From NCBI GenBank assembly GCA_018818595.1, contig JAHIRM010000037.1, forward strand, positions 1 to 64,000: a DNA stretch of 64,000 bases, in the 5' to 3' direction. The position numbers were made by a program, and so were the translations under genes. Below are positions 18,872-29,434 of this stretch, piece by piece (position 1 is the stretch's first letter; the number at the start of each line of letters is the position of its first letter). The notes beneath the pieces are model-generated. The model saw only the letters and a program-made list of their open reading frames with translations, did no database searches and was not told the DNA's origin. This stretch comes from Bacillota bacterium. GTDB taxonomy: Bacteria; Bacillota_I; Bacilli_A; Izemoplasmatales; Hujiaoplasmataceae.

Positions 18872-21155
18872 TAGATGTCACCACCTTATAACTTAAGGGT
18901 TCAATCGTAGTTAAATTAAATGTTTGTTGCATATTCGTATAGTTTATGTAAATCGATACTCCATTATCATAAACTACTTGATATACACCAACATCTAAAT
19001 AATTTCTTTGTAAAACCGATGCATTTACCACGTCTTTTAAAGCAAGGTTAATAAAATCATACTGAGAAATTATTTCACTTTTCCAAGTAGAAAAACTAGA
19101 TGAATATATTTGTTGAAGTTCTGTATCTTGTAACAAGTAAGAAGATTCTTGAGTCAAAATATAAGAAGGATACAAATGGTAATCAATCATCTTAAGTAAC
19201 TCAAATCTTTGATTCGTAATAAAATTTTGGAAAGGTGCATAAGCTTCTAAAATTCCACTTAACACATAAGAAACAAATGGAACACTGTCGCTATAAATCC
19301 GATACTTATTTGAAGTCGTTGGCGTAATTAAGTAAGCATTTGAATACTTCAATAAATATAGAAATGGTTGATAAAATACCGATTCAATATCTGCTTCTTC
19401 TAACATGTTTAGATAGATTGCCATTGCTTCGTTACGATCTATTTCGTTGTTTTCATCTTTATAATCTGAATAAATGGTATGACCTATCGTTCCGATGGCA
19501 AAATAATTTAATTCTTTTTCTTTTAAAATTCGAACAGATTCTATAAATGCGCTAGCAACTCTTGTAGGAGATACATAATAATAAGATTTTGTGAACCCAT
19601 CTAATTTTAATAAGTTTTGATTGATTTTTTGTGTGATATCTCGATAGGTACTAAAACTTGCGTTTTCATATACCTTCATGGTGTCCAAATAGAAATATAA
19701 TTCAATTTGATCTGTTTCATAATTTTCAACCAAATCCAGAAATTCTTGTTTTGTCCCTAAATGAGAATCAAGATTTTTATAGACTAATCCCGAGCTAGTA
19801 AATCCACCATCAGAGAAACCTTTATAGACTACCTTTATAGAATTGACACTTAAAGAAAGTTCATCGAGTATTGCCTCTAAATCTGAAACGTCAGTTAATA
19901 CTATCGTTTCGTCAAAAATAAATCCGGCTTTATCTTCAGAACCTAAGACTTCTAAAAAGATACCAACTTCATCTGTTTCATTTATTTTTTGTGTCATTAA
20001 AGATTCTTCTAACAAGTAAGTTTGATAAACCTTTGCCATTCCAACGTAATTTGCTTCTTCATCAGCAAGAAAACGGTATTTCAGCGCAACATTACAAGAA
20101 TTAATGTCTTCTTGAATTACTTGTCTTCCAGAACCAGAAAGAGCTTGAGATTCAGAAGTTGGAGCTTGGTATAATCTGCGATATAAAAACTCATTGTAAG
20201 AATAGTAATATTTAAGATTATTTTTTGCTGGACTCACAACTAAATTTGCAAATAATGCTCCGTCCTCCACAATCGCAATAAACCCATGTTGGTTTATTCC
20301 TTGAATCATACCAGATACAGGAAATGCAAGATTTGGTTCGAATTCCAAACTAGTCGAAATAGCTTCATCTGTTCCATAATAACGAAATTCATAAATATCA
20401 GTTATCGTATCAATAGGTTGGTATCGAATTAATGCACCCGATCCATCAGGAACAAAAATATATCCCGGAATAGAGTCTCCATAAACGGATCCTAAGAATG
20501 GATAAGTTTTAATGCTTCTTAATTTGAAGGTATCTCCTTCTGATATTGAATCGTTTGGAACTTCAACTCTTAGATATTCTCCTTCAATAAAAACTCTTAA
20601 AGTTAAACCTATGCCAGATTCTCCGAATAAGATGTCCACTTCAAATCCATTTTCGATGAGAGTATAACTTGTTGTTGTTAGATTACTTTTTAATATACTT
20701 TCTTCTAAACTGGTATACACTCCAGAAGTATCGCTGTATGAATAATATTTAATCGTTACTGCAGAATTAACGATGCCTTCCCAAGTTGTATTAAAGTTTT
20801 CTAAGTTATCATCTTTTGTTGATAATGAGGAACCATAAATAAAATTATCTGCCTTATTCAAAATTCGAATGGCATAACTCTCTTCTTCAAAGTATAAAGC
20901 TAAGCTATCTGTTTCACCCACTAAAATATAGGTATTAGGAATGGTTAAGAAATTATTTACGACAGCTAGGTCATCTGCTTGAGTAAATTGATTTGAAGAA
21001 AGAAATGTCTCATCTAATAATGTTTCGGTTTCGGGAAGAGAATCACTTTCTATAGTTGATGGACTCATTTTTGCTAAAAGAGGAATACATAAAAACACAA
21101 GAGGTATAATCAACACTAATAAAATTAATTTCTTTAAAATTTTATTTGAATACAC
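18864..21155 (-). CDS. DUF5696-like membrane-anchored exported protein
   Basis: 763 residues from a GTG at 21155-21153, chosen because AAGGAGGTG lies 7-8 bases ahead. An N-terminal helix (about 8-27) anchors it, with the remainder outside. The middle holds segments like GYIFVPDGSGALIRY, which I associate with DUF5696 proteins found beside sugar importers in Firmicutes; the C-terminal half has alternating strand/helix character that could be a barrel fold. Function is unknown; an accessory binding or glycoside-processing component of the importer is inferred. Overlaps the end of the YIP1 gene by 14 bp. Confidence 0.65.
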   Translation of the reverse strand: MYSNKILKKLILLVLIIPLVFLCIPLLAKMSPSTIESDSLPETETLLDETFLSSNQFTQADDLAVVNNFLTIPNTYILVGETDSLALYFEEESYAIRILNKADNFIYGSSLSTKDDNLENFNTTWEGIVNSAVTIKYYSYSDTSGVYTSLEESILKSNLTTTSYTLIENGFEVDILFGESGIGLTLRVFIEGEYLRVEVPNDSISEGDTFKLRSIKTYPFLGSVYGDSIPGYIFVPDGSGALIRYQPIDTITDIYEFRYYGTDEAISTSLEFEPNLAFPVSGMIQGINQHGFIAIVEDGALFANLVVSPAKNNLKYYYSYNEFLYRRLYQAPTSESQALSGSGRQVIQEDINSCNVALKYRFLADEEANYVGMAKVYQTYLLEESLMTQKINETDEVGIFLEVLGSEDKAGFIFDETIVLTDVSDLEAILDELSLSVNSIKVVYKGFSDGGFTSSGLVYKNLDSHLGTKQEFLDLVENYETDQIELYFYLDTMKVYENASFSTYRDITQKINQNLLKLDGFTKSYYYVSPTRVASAFIESVRILKEKELNYFAIGTIGHTIYSDYKDENNEIDRNEAMAIYLNMLEEADIESVFYQPFLYLLKYSNAYLITPTTSNKYRIYSDSVPFVSYVLSGILEAYAPFQNFITNQRFELLKMIDYHLYPSYILTQESSYLLQDTELQQIYSSSFSTWKSEIISQYDFINLALKDVVNASVLQRNYLDVGVYQVVYDNGVSIYINYTNMQQTFNLTTIEPLSYKVVTSND

Positions 21156-23178
21156 GGAAGAACACCTCCTTAGTCCAAGACGAAATAAAGTCCCAAAGTT
21201 GAGAACCAAACACGTAAATGATAAATAAAATTAAAATGATAATAAACATGGTAAAAATAGTCAGTAAAAGATTTTTTATTGTTTCTTTAATTTCGTAATT
21301 GTGAATTTCTTTGATTCCTAAAAATACCAAGACTAACGTATAAATAATAATAAAATATAGAAATAAATCGTATAAGACAGATTCATTAAGAGTTAAGATG
21401 TTTGATAAAATGATAAGTGGAATAATTCCTAACAATAAGGGACTTAACGCATATACGCTTGCAATGAAGACATCCTTAAGCCATCCTTCTCCATCCGACA
21501 AAGTAGCAATTAAATAATTTGAAAAGATGAACAATCCAATCACACCAAAAAACTTGATTGCTTCAAAGAAAAGATTAATATTATCAGCATAATGATTAAA
21601 GACAAATCCAGTAAATTTAAGTAAACATAAATACTCAATAAACAAGACAAGTAATATAATTACGCTAGTTAAAACATCTGATCGTTTTTTTCTTTTTATT
21701 TCATAATAAGCATCAATTGGGTGTTTTGTTACATAGAAAATCAAGGTAAATTTCCTGACAGACGGAAGACTAAAAAATCTCTTTGATTGGTGATTTACTG
21801 TTGCAAACACTTGAGTTTTTTTATTAACAACTTTTACAATTTGAAAAACAAAAATGAATCCAAGTATTAAACTAAAAACAAGGCTTAAATTATCCTTTAG
21901 CCAGATGTCTCTAATTTTCCAATAGGTTTCTGTATAGCCTGGCAAATCATTTGCAAGAAGATATTCTTCTAATGCTTTATCAAAAAGCTCGTCTTGATAA
22001 TACGCTTTTCCAAGAGCACTATGAGCCAACGCAAAATTATTGTTTTGATCTAAGATTGATTCAAAGAGCAAGGTGCTTTCTAAATACTTTCCTTGATTAT
22101 ACATATCAATGGCTTCATGAACCAAAGTTGCAAAACTGGAAGGTTGATAAACGACAACTTCATTTTTTCCCATATCAAGTACAAATAGATTATTGTAATC
22201 ATCTATTTGAATGGCAGATGGGCTTTGAATTAATCCCAAAACATTTGAGTTGGATTTCATTACATCAAACGCAAACAATAGGTTCCCTGAAGGATCGTAT
22301 TCTACAATCAATCCATCATCATAAATACCATAAAGATATCCTTCAGTATTTACCGTTAAATCCACAACATTTTGTTCAACATTATAATTGGAAGCGGTTA
22401 AAATATCGTTCCCATTCACATCTAGTTTCTTTAATGCATACATCGTATTTGGTGTAGAAGTATAAACCAGCGACTTGGGATTAATCGCAATATTTGTAGG
22501 AGAAGGTGGCATATTTCTTGCATATTCTCCTGGTAAAACAAATAGATCTGCAATCCGTTCGATAACGGATTTGTTTGAAAGATTAACTCCAAAATAGCCT
22601 AAAAAGGATCCATCATAATTTAATTGAATGACTCCACTTGTTGACCCATCCCCAATTACGTAAATGTTTTCTCCACTTCCGACTACTACTTTAATCGGAA
22701 CATAAGGCGATCCACTTCCGAATAACGGTTCCGTTGGTCGTCCAAATGTTCTTATCAAGGTTCCATCTAAATCAAACTTATATACTAATTGATTTCCCTT
22801 GTCTGCAACATAAAGATAGTCTTCGAGAGATACATGAATTCCGGTAGGTTGGTTTAAAACATCTGCACCAATTTCCAAGATTACATTTCCTGAATAATCA
22901 AGCACAACAACACGATGATTTCCCGTATCAGCAATATAAACAAGGTCGTCTTTTACGTATAGATCTTCAGGATTTAACAACACAACATCACGGTTTAAGA
23001 CACCAACTGGTGTATAAGCAGTTTGTGTGAACGTTAAATTACCTTCATAATCTACTGTAAACGTATCATAAGGATATTCGTTTTCATAAAATACTGTATC
23101 AGCTAAAACAAAGCTAGAAGGGATGAATAGAAAACAAAGAAGCATAAGGTTAATGACAATAAGAATTTTTTTCATCAT
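21142..23178 (-). CDS. NHL-repeat / TPR / YIP1 membrane protein
   Basis: 678 residues with an unusual layout. A cleavable signal peptide (FVLA-DT, about 1-26) is followed by an NHL-type beta-propeller (about 45-340; repeats such as YIADTGNHRVVVLDYSG and YVADKGNQLVYKFDLDG), a short TPR pair (about 350-415), a membrane helix (about 430-452) and a YIP1-like domain with about five helices (about 490-665). The propeller and TPR would lie outside. No enzymatic residues recognised. Its position between two permease pairs suggests a structural or sensing partner of the importer; this is inference. Confidence 0.75.
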   Translation of the reverse strand: MMKKILIVINLMLLCFLFIPSSFVLADTVFYENEYPYDTFTVDYEGNLTFTQTAYTPVGVLNRDVVLLNPEDLYVKDDLVYIADTGNHRVVVLDYSGNVILEIGADVLNQPTGIHVSLEDYLYVADKGNQLVYKFDLDGTLIRTFGRPTEPLFGSGSPYVPIKVVVGSGENIYVIGDGSTSGVIQLNYDGSFLGYFGVNLSNKSVIERIADLFVLPGEYARNMPPSPTNIAINPKSLVYTSTPNTMYALKKLDVNGNDILTASNYNVEQNVVDLTVNTEGYLYGIYDDGLIVEYDPSGNLLFAFDVMKSNSNVLGLIQSPSAIQIDDYNNLFVLDMGKNEVVVYQPSSFATLVHEAIDMYNQGKYLESTLLFESILDQNNNFALAHSALGKAYYQDELFDKALEEYLLANDLPGYTETYWKIRDIWLKDNLSLVFSLILGFIFVFQIVKVVNKKTQVFATVNHQSKRFFSLPSVRKFTLIFYVTKHPIDAYYEIKRKKRSDVLTSVIILLVLFIEYLCLLKFTGFVFNHYADNINLFFEAIKFFGVIGLFIFSNYLIATLSDGEGWLKDVFIASVYALSPLLLGIIPLIILSNILTLNESVLYDLFLYFIIIYTLVLVFLGIKEIHNYEIKETIKNLLLTIFTMFIIILILFIIYVFGSQLWDFISSWTKEVFFRVFK

Positions 23179-23183
23179 ATCAC

Positions 23184-24062
23184 CTACTTGATTCCTGAAT
23201 GTGCCATTGTATCCATCACTTTAGATTGCATTAAAATAAAGATAATGAGATTTGGCAAAAACATAATAAGTGACGCAGCAGCTGCCATCCCTTGACCCGC
23301 AACTCCATTCGAATTCGCAGTTAATGTGTTCATGTAAAAAGCAAATGTTTTTAAAACATCATTGTTTATATAAGTAGTTGATGTATCCGCAGAATTCCAA
23401 ACGGTTTGAAACGATAAAATAACAATCGTGGCAATGGCAGGTTTTATCAAAGGTAAAATAATTTTATGATAAATTTGCCACTCTGTAGCTCCATCGATTC
23501 TAGAAGCATCAATCAATTCATTTGGTATCTGATCAATGAATTGTTTCACCAAAAATAAACCAACTGGAACTGCTAAGTATGGAAGAACATGTACAAAAAA
23601 GTTATCTATTAAACCAAGTTTTTCAATAATTAAATACCTAGGAATCATAACAGCGATTCCTACAAACATTAACGCAATTGTATTGATTTCGTTAATGGTT
23701 TTTTTCATCTTAAAATTCAATTTAGATAAAGCGTATCCTGCCATGGTTGAAATCAAAACGGATGCAAACAAGACTAATCCCGTGACAATAATACTGTTGA
23801 ATAAATACCTACTCATTGGAATTCCTGAAGATCCGGTTACTTGAAATAAACTAACAAAGTTTCCTAAGGTTGGTTGTTCCACAAAAAATCTTGGAGGATA
23901 ATAAAACAATTCTTCTAATGGTTTAAAAGCATGGTTAAAGATATAGACTAGAGGAAGTAACATAAATAATGCTATTGGCATAATAATTAAAATATAACGT
24001 ATTTGGCTCTTATGGAATCTCTTCGGATTGATTTTAGTTCCTTGGAATTTTTGTTTTCTCAT
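23184..24062 (-). CDS. Carbohydrate ABC transporter permease, MalG type (pair 1)
   Basis: 292 residues, six predicted helices, EAA loop [23 protein letters not shown]. Start overlaps the upstream permease stop by ATGA. Pairs with 24059-25000. Confidence 0.92.
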   Translation of the reverse strand: MRKQKFQGTKINPKRFHKSQIRYILIIMPIALFMLLPLVYIFNHAFKPLEELFYYPPRFFVEQPTLGNFVSLFQVTGSSGIPMSRYLFNSIIVTGLVLFASVLISTMAGYALSKLNFKMKKTINEINTIALMFVGIAVMIPRYLIIEKLGLIDNFFVHVLPYLAVPVGLFLVKQFIDQIPNELIDASRIDGATEWQIYHKIILPLIKPAIATIVILSFQTVWNSADTSTTYINNDVLKTFAFYMNTLTANSNGVAGQGMAAAASLIMFLPNLIIFILMQSKVMDTMAHSGIK

Positions 24063-25000
24063 TCGTCTTTACTTCCAAACAGTTTAAAAGCAAATCGACT
24101 AAACAAATAAACAATCAATAATAAAATCACCGAAAGAGCTGCCGCATATCCCATTTCATATTTATAAAAACCATAATATTCAATGTGATTTACGATTAAT
24201 TGCCCTGCATATTGTGGTGTCGGATTCGAGCCAGAAAGCGCCACCCCTATTCCTGAAGCAGAAAAGGTTCCAACAATTGCCATGACTGCCCCAAATAACA
24301 TTTGAGGTTTTATTGAAGGAATGGTAATATAAATCATTTCTTGAAACTTATTCTTAATACCGTCAATATATCCCGCTTCATAAAGTTCTTGGTTCACATT
24401 TAAGATACCTGCAAGCATTGCTAAAAATCCAACTCCCATTGAACTCCAAAGCGTTACAACAATCATAATTGTTAATAAGAAATCCTGAGACTGAAGCCAA
24501 ATAATCGGTTCAACAATAATTCCTAAATTGAGCAAAACACTATTTAGATATCCGGTATTATCTCCCGCAAAAATGACTCGCCATAAAACGCCCATCGTAA
24601 CTCCCGATGTCAAAGAAGGTGAGTATATAATCAAAGCTAAAACCGTTCTAATTCTTGGAGCGAGTTGAGCTAACATCCAAGCAAGCAAAAAAGATAAAAT
24701 ATAGCCGCCAGGCCCAACAATAATAGCGTATTTGAGCGTGTTAGGAATGACATATTGCATAAACACATCATCATTCGTCAAAATGTTGATGTAGTTTCCA
24801 AAGCCAATCAAGATTGGAGCTCTTACCGTATCAAAATAGGTAAACGATAAATAAATAGCAGCAATGACTGGAATGACTATGAAGATTGAAAACATAATTA
24901 AATAAGGAGAAACAAATAAATAAGCAATCGTATGTTGATCTTTTAATCCTCTTGATTTTTTCGCTTTCAAGCGATAAAGTAGACTATTCAGAAGAATCAC
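24059..25000 (-). CDS. Carbohydrate ABC transporter permease, MalF type (pair 1)
   Basis: About 310 residues, six predicted helices starting [20 protein letters not shown] loop [24 protein letters not shown]. The start is unclear: GTG at 25000-24998 overlaps the upstream gene by 17 bp and sits almost on top of the GGGAAG site, while a CTG three codons in has better spacing. Belongs with the MalG-type subunit immediately downstream. Confidence 0.88.
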   Translation of the reverse strand: MILLNSLLYRLKAKKSRGLKDQHTIAYLFVSPYLIMFSIFIVIPVIAAIYLSFTYFDTVRAPILIGFGNYINILTNDDVFMQYVIPNTLKYAIIVGPGGYILSFLLAWMLAQLAPRIRTVLALIIYSPSLTSGVTMGVLWRVIFAGDNTGYLNSVLLNLGIIVEPIIWLQSQDFLLTIMIVVTLWSSMGVGFLAMLAGILNVNQELYEAGYIDGIKNKFQEMIYITIPSIKPQMLFGAVMAIVGTFSASGIGVALSGSNPTPQYAGQLIVNHIEYYGFYKYEMGYAAALSVILLLIVYLFSRFAFKLFGSKDE

Positions 25001-27932
25001 TTCCCGTCAAAGAAAGCCACTCTTCAATTTGAGAAAGAGACGCCTTTTCATAAGCCATTATAATATTTCCATATTTATCTACGTATCCAAATTCAGACAT
25101 TTTTTTCATGATTTCTTTATTCATTTTAATAATGCCATCATTTAAACCAACTCTTAAATTTTCTCGATTTATGACCACGCTATTCCATAAATTGGATATT
25201 TCAAGTTCCACTTGATAAGAGCCGGGAACCTTTGGTAATTCTTTTAAATAAGTCCATTGCTCCAAAACGATAGCTAAATCATCAGCGTTCATGTTTAAAG
25301 TTTGAAACGCTTCAACATTGGCGCTGTTCCATAGGTACTCTTTTCCTAAAGTAGATAAGAGTAAAGAAGAAAAAGTGGATTGAGTATCTGTCGAAGACCA
25401 CCATTTCAAAAATTCCCATGATTCGTTTAGTTTATCGGTGTTTTTAAAAATCATATTTGCCGTTTGCGCACCTGTTGCACTGCGATCAATCGTTGAGTCT
25501 TCTTGTTCTATTCCTGGAAGCAAAGCTATTTTCCAAAGTCCTTGGATGTCTGGTGCTGCATTTAGTAATGTTGTATACATTCCAAAGTCACCTACACCAA
25601 TAGGACAAAGTCCAAGACGAAAATCATTATAAAAACTTGAAACAGTCACGTCAACACTATAAATGGTATAAAGCTCTGTCATCATTTCTAAAGCATTTAC
25701 CGTTTCTTCGTTATCAAGTGACACAGTAAAAGAATCTTCCGAATAAATAGAGGATCCATATTGAAATAAGAAAGGAAGAGTTGCATCAAATGATTTTAAA
25801 GATGTTGCGCTGGAAAGAGGTAGATAAAAATTCATTCCATATCGTTTTAATATAGGCATCATTTCTGTAACATCGTCCCAAGTAGATGGAACTTCAAGAT
25901 TTAACGCACTTAAGATATCGGTTCTATAAAATAATACATAGAAATTTTCTGTATCTGGTAATCCATATAATCCAGAATCATACATTAAAGGAATTAAAGA
26001 TTCTGCTTGATAGTACCCTATAACTGTTGCAAAATCTTCATCATCAATAAAGGCAGTTAAATCTTGAATGGCTCCTCTAATCCCTAAATCATAAGGCAAC
26101 CAAGATGCAACACCTAATGCGACATCTGGATTTGTTTTCGCTGAATTCGCGAGAATTAATTTTCCTTCTGCTGCCATCACCGATACTTTTACTTTAATAG
26201 AAGTATCTACTGTGAATGTGTCATCAATCATTTTTTGAATCAAATCTACGTATTGTTTCGGTCGATTAATCCAAACTTCTAATTCATCTTCGGCGATATC
26301 GCTCGAAAATCGTTGATCAAAAAATGAAATAAAGAATCGTTGTATGTTTACCCACACTCTAACAAAGAAATTGGAATTCGCCTTGGGCAGATCAAACGAT
26401 GTATGTACATAAAACTTATCCATATCAAGTGAACTATTTAGAATTAAAGAAATTGTATTTCCAAGGGTAGCAGCCACCGAAGAGGATGATGTCGAAAGCA
26501 AAGAAAGATTCTTAGGAATGTCATTTGGATTATCCGCAAGATATCTTAAATTCCGAATGGCTATTTTTATACTTGATTCAGCCTCTGATAGTTTATTTGT
26601 CTTTGATAATTGTGCTAAATAACTTTGGTAGTACTCTAATACATTTGCAATTTCATTTAAATCAGAAACGATTGTTGGTAAAAATTCGGTTATTTCCCAA
26701 TCTCTATCTTCATCGATTTGATTTCCGGTTAATTTTTTGATGCTTAATGTTAATTGATTCACATATTTTAAAATATCCTGAATTTCGAAGTATGCCTCCA
26801 TATAAGGACTTAAATTAACCGATAAAGATACTTCATTTACCCCTTCTTCAAAATATATAAGATAAGGAGCATCTTGCCCTACTGTATAATTTTGCCAAGA
26901 ATTATCGTATTCAATTGGCAAAGAGTAGGCTTCTTCAAAAGGAACTTCTCCATTGATTCTAAGTGTCCTATAAACAACTCCATTTACCATAGAAGACTGT
27001 AGCACTTTAAATGTTAAATAATAGTATCCTGCCTGTTCGACCACAACTTCATAAGTAACAGATTCTCTTTCTGAATTAAATGTCGCCCCAGAAAGCATAT
27101 TTAATTTTAAATATCGAACTGAAAAAGGAGTCACATAAACGCTTCTAGAAATTCCTGCTTGAATACTTGAAGAATTTTTAATCTTAGGAAGTTCTGCTTC
27201 AACTTCTTCGAAAAATTCGCTTGTAGAAACAATTCCTCCATTAATATATTCTTCATAGGAAACAGATTGTTCTTTTCCCGAAACAAATACATCCCCCACT
27301 AAAAAATCGCCTTTGATTCGTTCAAACGTAATTTCATTTTCTCCTTCTTCTAATAAAAAGAGTAATGGCTGTGAAAAGAGTCCCATAGGGTCAAAAAAGT
27401 CTTGACGAATCCAACTACTTACTTGCAAGATGTTTCCATAAAAGTCATTTCCATATCGATCAATTGAAAATTCTTGACTTTCATTTTCCCAAAGTTTATA
27501 TAAAATAATTTGTGAAGCTTCGGTATATTGAATTTCTCCATTCACATAAATCATCATTTCTAAATCCAAGTAATCCTCAGATAAAGAATAAAAATCCAAA
27601 GCAAATTGATAGAGGCCTTTAGAATCAGTTGAAACCGTAAAGTTAATTTTCGTCTCATCAATCCATTCATATACTGGTGATGTATAATCAAAACTATTTT
27701 CAATACTAGTAAGAGCTAACCCCGAAAAGTCAGATGGAAGGATTGTAGAAGTGAAATTGGAGTTGTCTAAAAATTCTTCATTTTCCCATGAAGAAAGCAT
27801 TTCTTTGTAATTACCAGTCAGCAAAAGACTTGTATCTGTGTCTTCAATTACTGTATCTGCAAATACTAAATGCATCGATAGATTGACAATCCCCATGAAA
27901 AGGAAAAGGACTAGAATGAAACTTTTCCTCAC
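24984..27932 (-). CDS. Large exported protein: two N-terminal beta modules fused to a sugar-binding domain
   Basis: 982 residues from GTG at 27932-27930, preceded by GAGGTGG. Signal peptide ends VFA-DT, so unlike the neighbouring 482-residue protein it is not a lipoprotein. Two sugar-binding-like beta modules (about 55-215 and 250-385) precede a helical linker (about 390-480) and a family 1 solute-binding domain (about 540-965; [49 protein letters not shown]). About twice the usual size of a sugar-binding protein. Next to permease pair 1, which it probably serves. How it stays at the cell surface is unclear. Confidence 0.8.
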   Translation of the reverse strand: MRKSFILVLFLFMGIVNLSMHLVFADTVIEDTDTSLLLTGNYKEMLSSWENEEFLDNSNFTSTILPSDFSGLALTSIENSFDYTSPVYEWIDETKINFTVSTDSKGLYQFALDFYSLSEDYLDLEMMIYVNGEIQYTEASQIILYKLWENESQEFSIDRYGNDFYGNILQVSSWIRQDFFDPMGLFSQPLLFLLEEGENEITFERIKGDFLVGDVFVSGKEQSVSYEEYINGGIVSTSEFFEEVEAELPKIKNSSSIQAGISRSVYVTPFSVRYLKLNMLSGATFNSERESVTYEVVVEQAGYYYLTFKVLQSSMVNGVVYRTLRINGEVPFEEAYSLPIEYDNSWQNYTVGQDAPYLIYFEEGVNEVSLSVNLSPYMEAYFEIQDILKYVNQLTLSIKKLTGNQIDEDRDWEITEFLPTIVSDLNEIANVLEYYQSYLAQLSKTNKLSEAESSIKIAIRNLRYLADNPNDIPKNLSLLSTSSSSVAATLGNTISLILNSSLDMDKFYVHTSFDLPKANSNFFVRVWVNIQRFFISFFDQRFSSDIAEDELEVWINRPKQYVDLIQKMIDDTFTVDTSIKVKVSVMAAEGKLILANSAKTNPDVALGVASWLPYDLGIRGAIQDLTAFIDDEDFATVIGYYQAESLIPLMYDSGLYGLPDTENFYVLFYRTDILSALNLEVPSTWDDVTEMMPILKRYGMNFYLPLSSATSLKSFDATLPFLFQYGSSIYSEDSFTVSLDNEETVNALEMMTELYTIYSVDVTVSSFYNDFRLGLCPIGVGDFGMYTTLLNAAPDIQGLWKIALLPGIEQEDSTIDRSATGAQTANMIFKNTDKLNESWEFLKWWSSTDTQSTFSSLLLSTLGKEYLWNSANVEAFQTLNMNADDLAIVLEQWTYLKELPKVPGSYQVELEISNLWNSVVINRENLRVGLNDGIIKMNKEIMKKMSEFGYVDKYGNIIMAYEKASLSQIEEWLSLTGSDSSE

Positions 27933-27968
27933 AACTTCCACCTCGCTTTCTAAAGTCACTTTATTTCT

Positions 27969-29417
27969 TTATTCAGTTACACCAAGTTTTTGAAATACTG
28001 CCGCTCTTGCGATACTTAAAGCATCATTTGCAATTTCATTCCAAGAAGTTTTAACGTCTGCATAATTAACGGTACCTGCACGCACTTTATCAAATAATTG
28101 TCCTAAAGTCGTTTCTGCATCGTATACTTCGGTCCATCTTGCTTTTATGTATCCCGGAACGTATTTATTTGGTTCGAGAATATAATTGTCATATTCTACT
28201 ACTTTTCGAAGTTCTGTAAAACTAGAATAGATTGCAAAGAAAGCATCAAGTAATTCTTCATCCGGTTGTAAAGGAGTCATATTTAATGCAGCAATATCTA
28301 GTTCTTCATCAGTTGAGAATGCTATTCTTTGTAAATATCCATCTTTTCCAAATGACATCCATTTAGAAAGTAAATACGCTTCTGTCAAATGTTGAGTTTG
28401 AGAAGAAATACACATCAAATCTAAAACAATAGGTATTTGATGAGCGTCATCTGTACCAGGAGTACCAATGAAATCAACTTCAAAATCGTAATCAAGCATA
28501 GATCCTATAATAGGTGTATATTCCCAGTATGCTGCAAGTTGACTAGATTCCCAAGCATTTGTTGTTCCAAAAGCTGCTAATTGTTCTTCTGGCGTCATAG
28601 CATCATATACAAATGTTTTATCTTGCATCAACGTTTGATAAAGCGTAAGCGTTGTTTCAAATTCAATTCCATCTAAATGTAGTAAAGTTCCATCATATGT
28701 ATACCATCCTAATTCGGAATTTAATTGAGCTGGATACCATTCTAACATTCTATCAAGTCCAACAATACCTGCAATTCCAGTTCCATTTGTTACATTATGA
28801 TTGGCAACATCTTTGATTTTATCTACAAATTCAGAAAATGTGTCTTCAAATAAAGGTGCATCTGCATTTTCATTTTCAAAGATTGTCTTATTTATGTAAT
28901 ATCCAAAATAGTAGACTGCGTAAGGCAATGCCATCAATTTTCCACCATAATTAGCGGCTTCTCTGATGTCTTCTGAAATGTTCATAAATTCAGGATCATT
29001 GTGAGCAATTTCAGTGACATCTTTTGCCCAGTTATTCATAATAGTTGTTTCAGTTGAATCGGTAAAAAATACATCAGGAAGAGATCCTTGTGCGGCTCTC
29101 GCACCTAAAAACTCATTCCAATTTTGATCAATTTCTGATGTTCCTGTTGAATCTGGAACTTTTGGTCTTTCAATAATTTCTACAGTAATCCATGGATATT
29201 CTTCCATAAATGCATCAATCATAAGTCGCTCTAAATTAACTGATTCTACTGTTCCTAAATTCCATGCTGCATACGTAATTGTAACTGGAGTATTAGAAGT
29301 TGTAGTTTCGGAAGTATCAGATCCACTTGTTGTCGTAGTGGTTGTTGTCAATTCAGTACATGCAAACAGACTAAAACTAAATACAATTACTAAGATAAAC
29401 CCTACTATTTTTTTCAT
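27969..29417 (-). CDS. Sugar ABC transporter solute-binding lipoprotein
   Basis: 482 residues. Lipobox LFAC (Cys20) and Thr/Ser-rich linker (about 22-48) followed by a family 1 extracellular binding domain (VTITYAAWNLGTVESVN; LPDVFFTDSTETTIMNNWAKDVT; AYLLSKWMSFGKDG). Captures oligosaccharide for one or both of the permease pairs. Follows the GH94 gene by 17 bp, which contain only the GGAGA ribosome binding site, so the two are cotranscribed. Confidence 0.9.
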   Translation of the reverse strand: MKKIVGFILVIVFSFSLFACTELTTTTTTTSGSDTSETTTSNTPVTITYAAWNLGTVESVNLERLMIDAFMEEYPWITVEIIERPKVPDSTGTSEIDQNWNEFLGARAAQGSLPDVFFTDSTETTIMNNWAKDVTEIAHNDPEFMNISEDIREAANYGGKLMALPYAVYYFGYYINKTIFENENADAPLFEDTFSEFVDKIKDVANHNVTNGTGIAGIVGLDRMLEWYPAQLNSELGWYTYDGTLLHLDGIEFETTLTLYQTLMQDKTFVYDAMTPEEQLAAFGTTNAWESSQLAAYWEYTPIIGSMLDYDFEVDFIGTPGTDDAHQIPIVLDLMCISSQTQHLTEAYLLSKWMSFGKDGYLQRIAFSTDEELDIAALNMTPLQPDEELLDAFFAIYSSFTELRKVVEYDNYILEPNKYVPGYIKARWTEVYDAETTLGQLFDKVRAGTVNYADVKTSWNEIANDALSIARAAVFQKLGVTE

Positions 29418-29434
29418 TATTCTTTTGTCTCCTT

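Noticed and set aside
21951-22457. 168-codon open frame on the + strand inside the YIP1 gene
   Set aside because: It lies opposite a gene with clear NHL, TPR and membrane features, has no ribosome binding site and shows no recognisable protein pattern.
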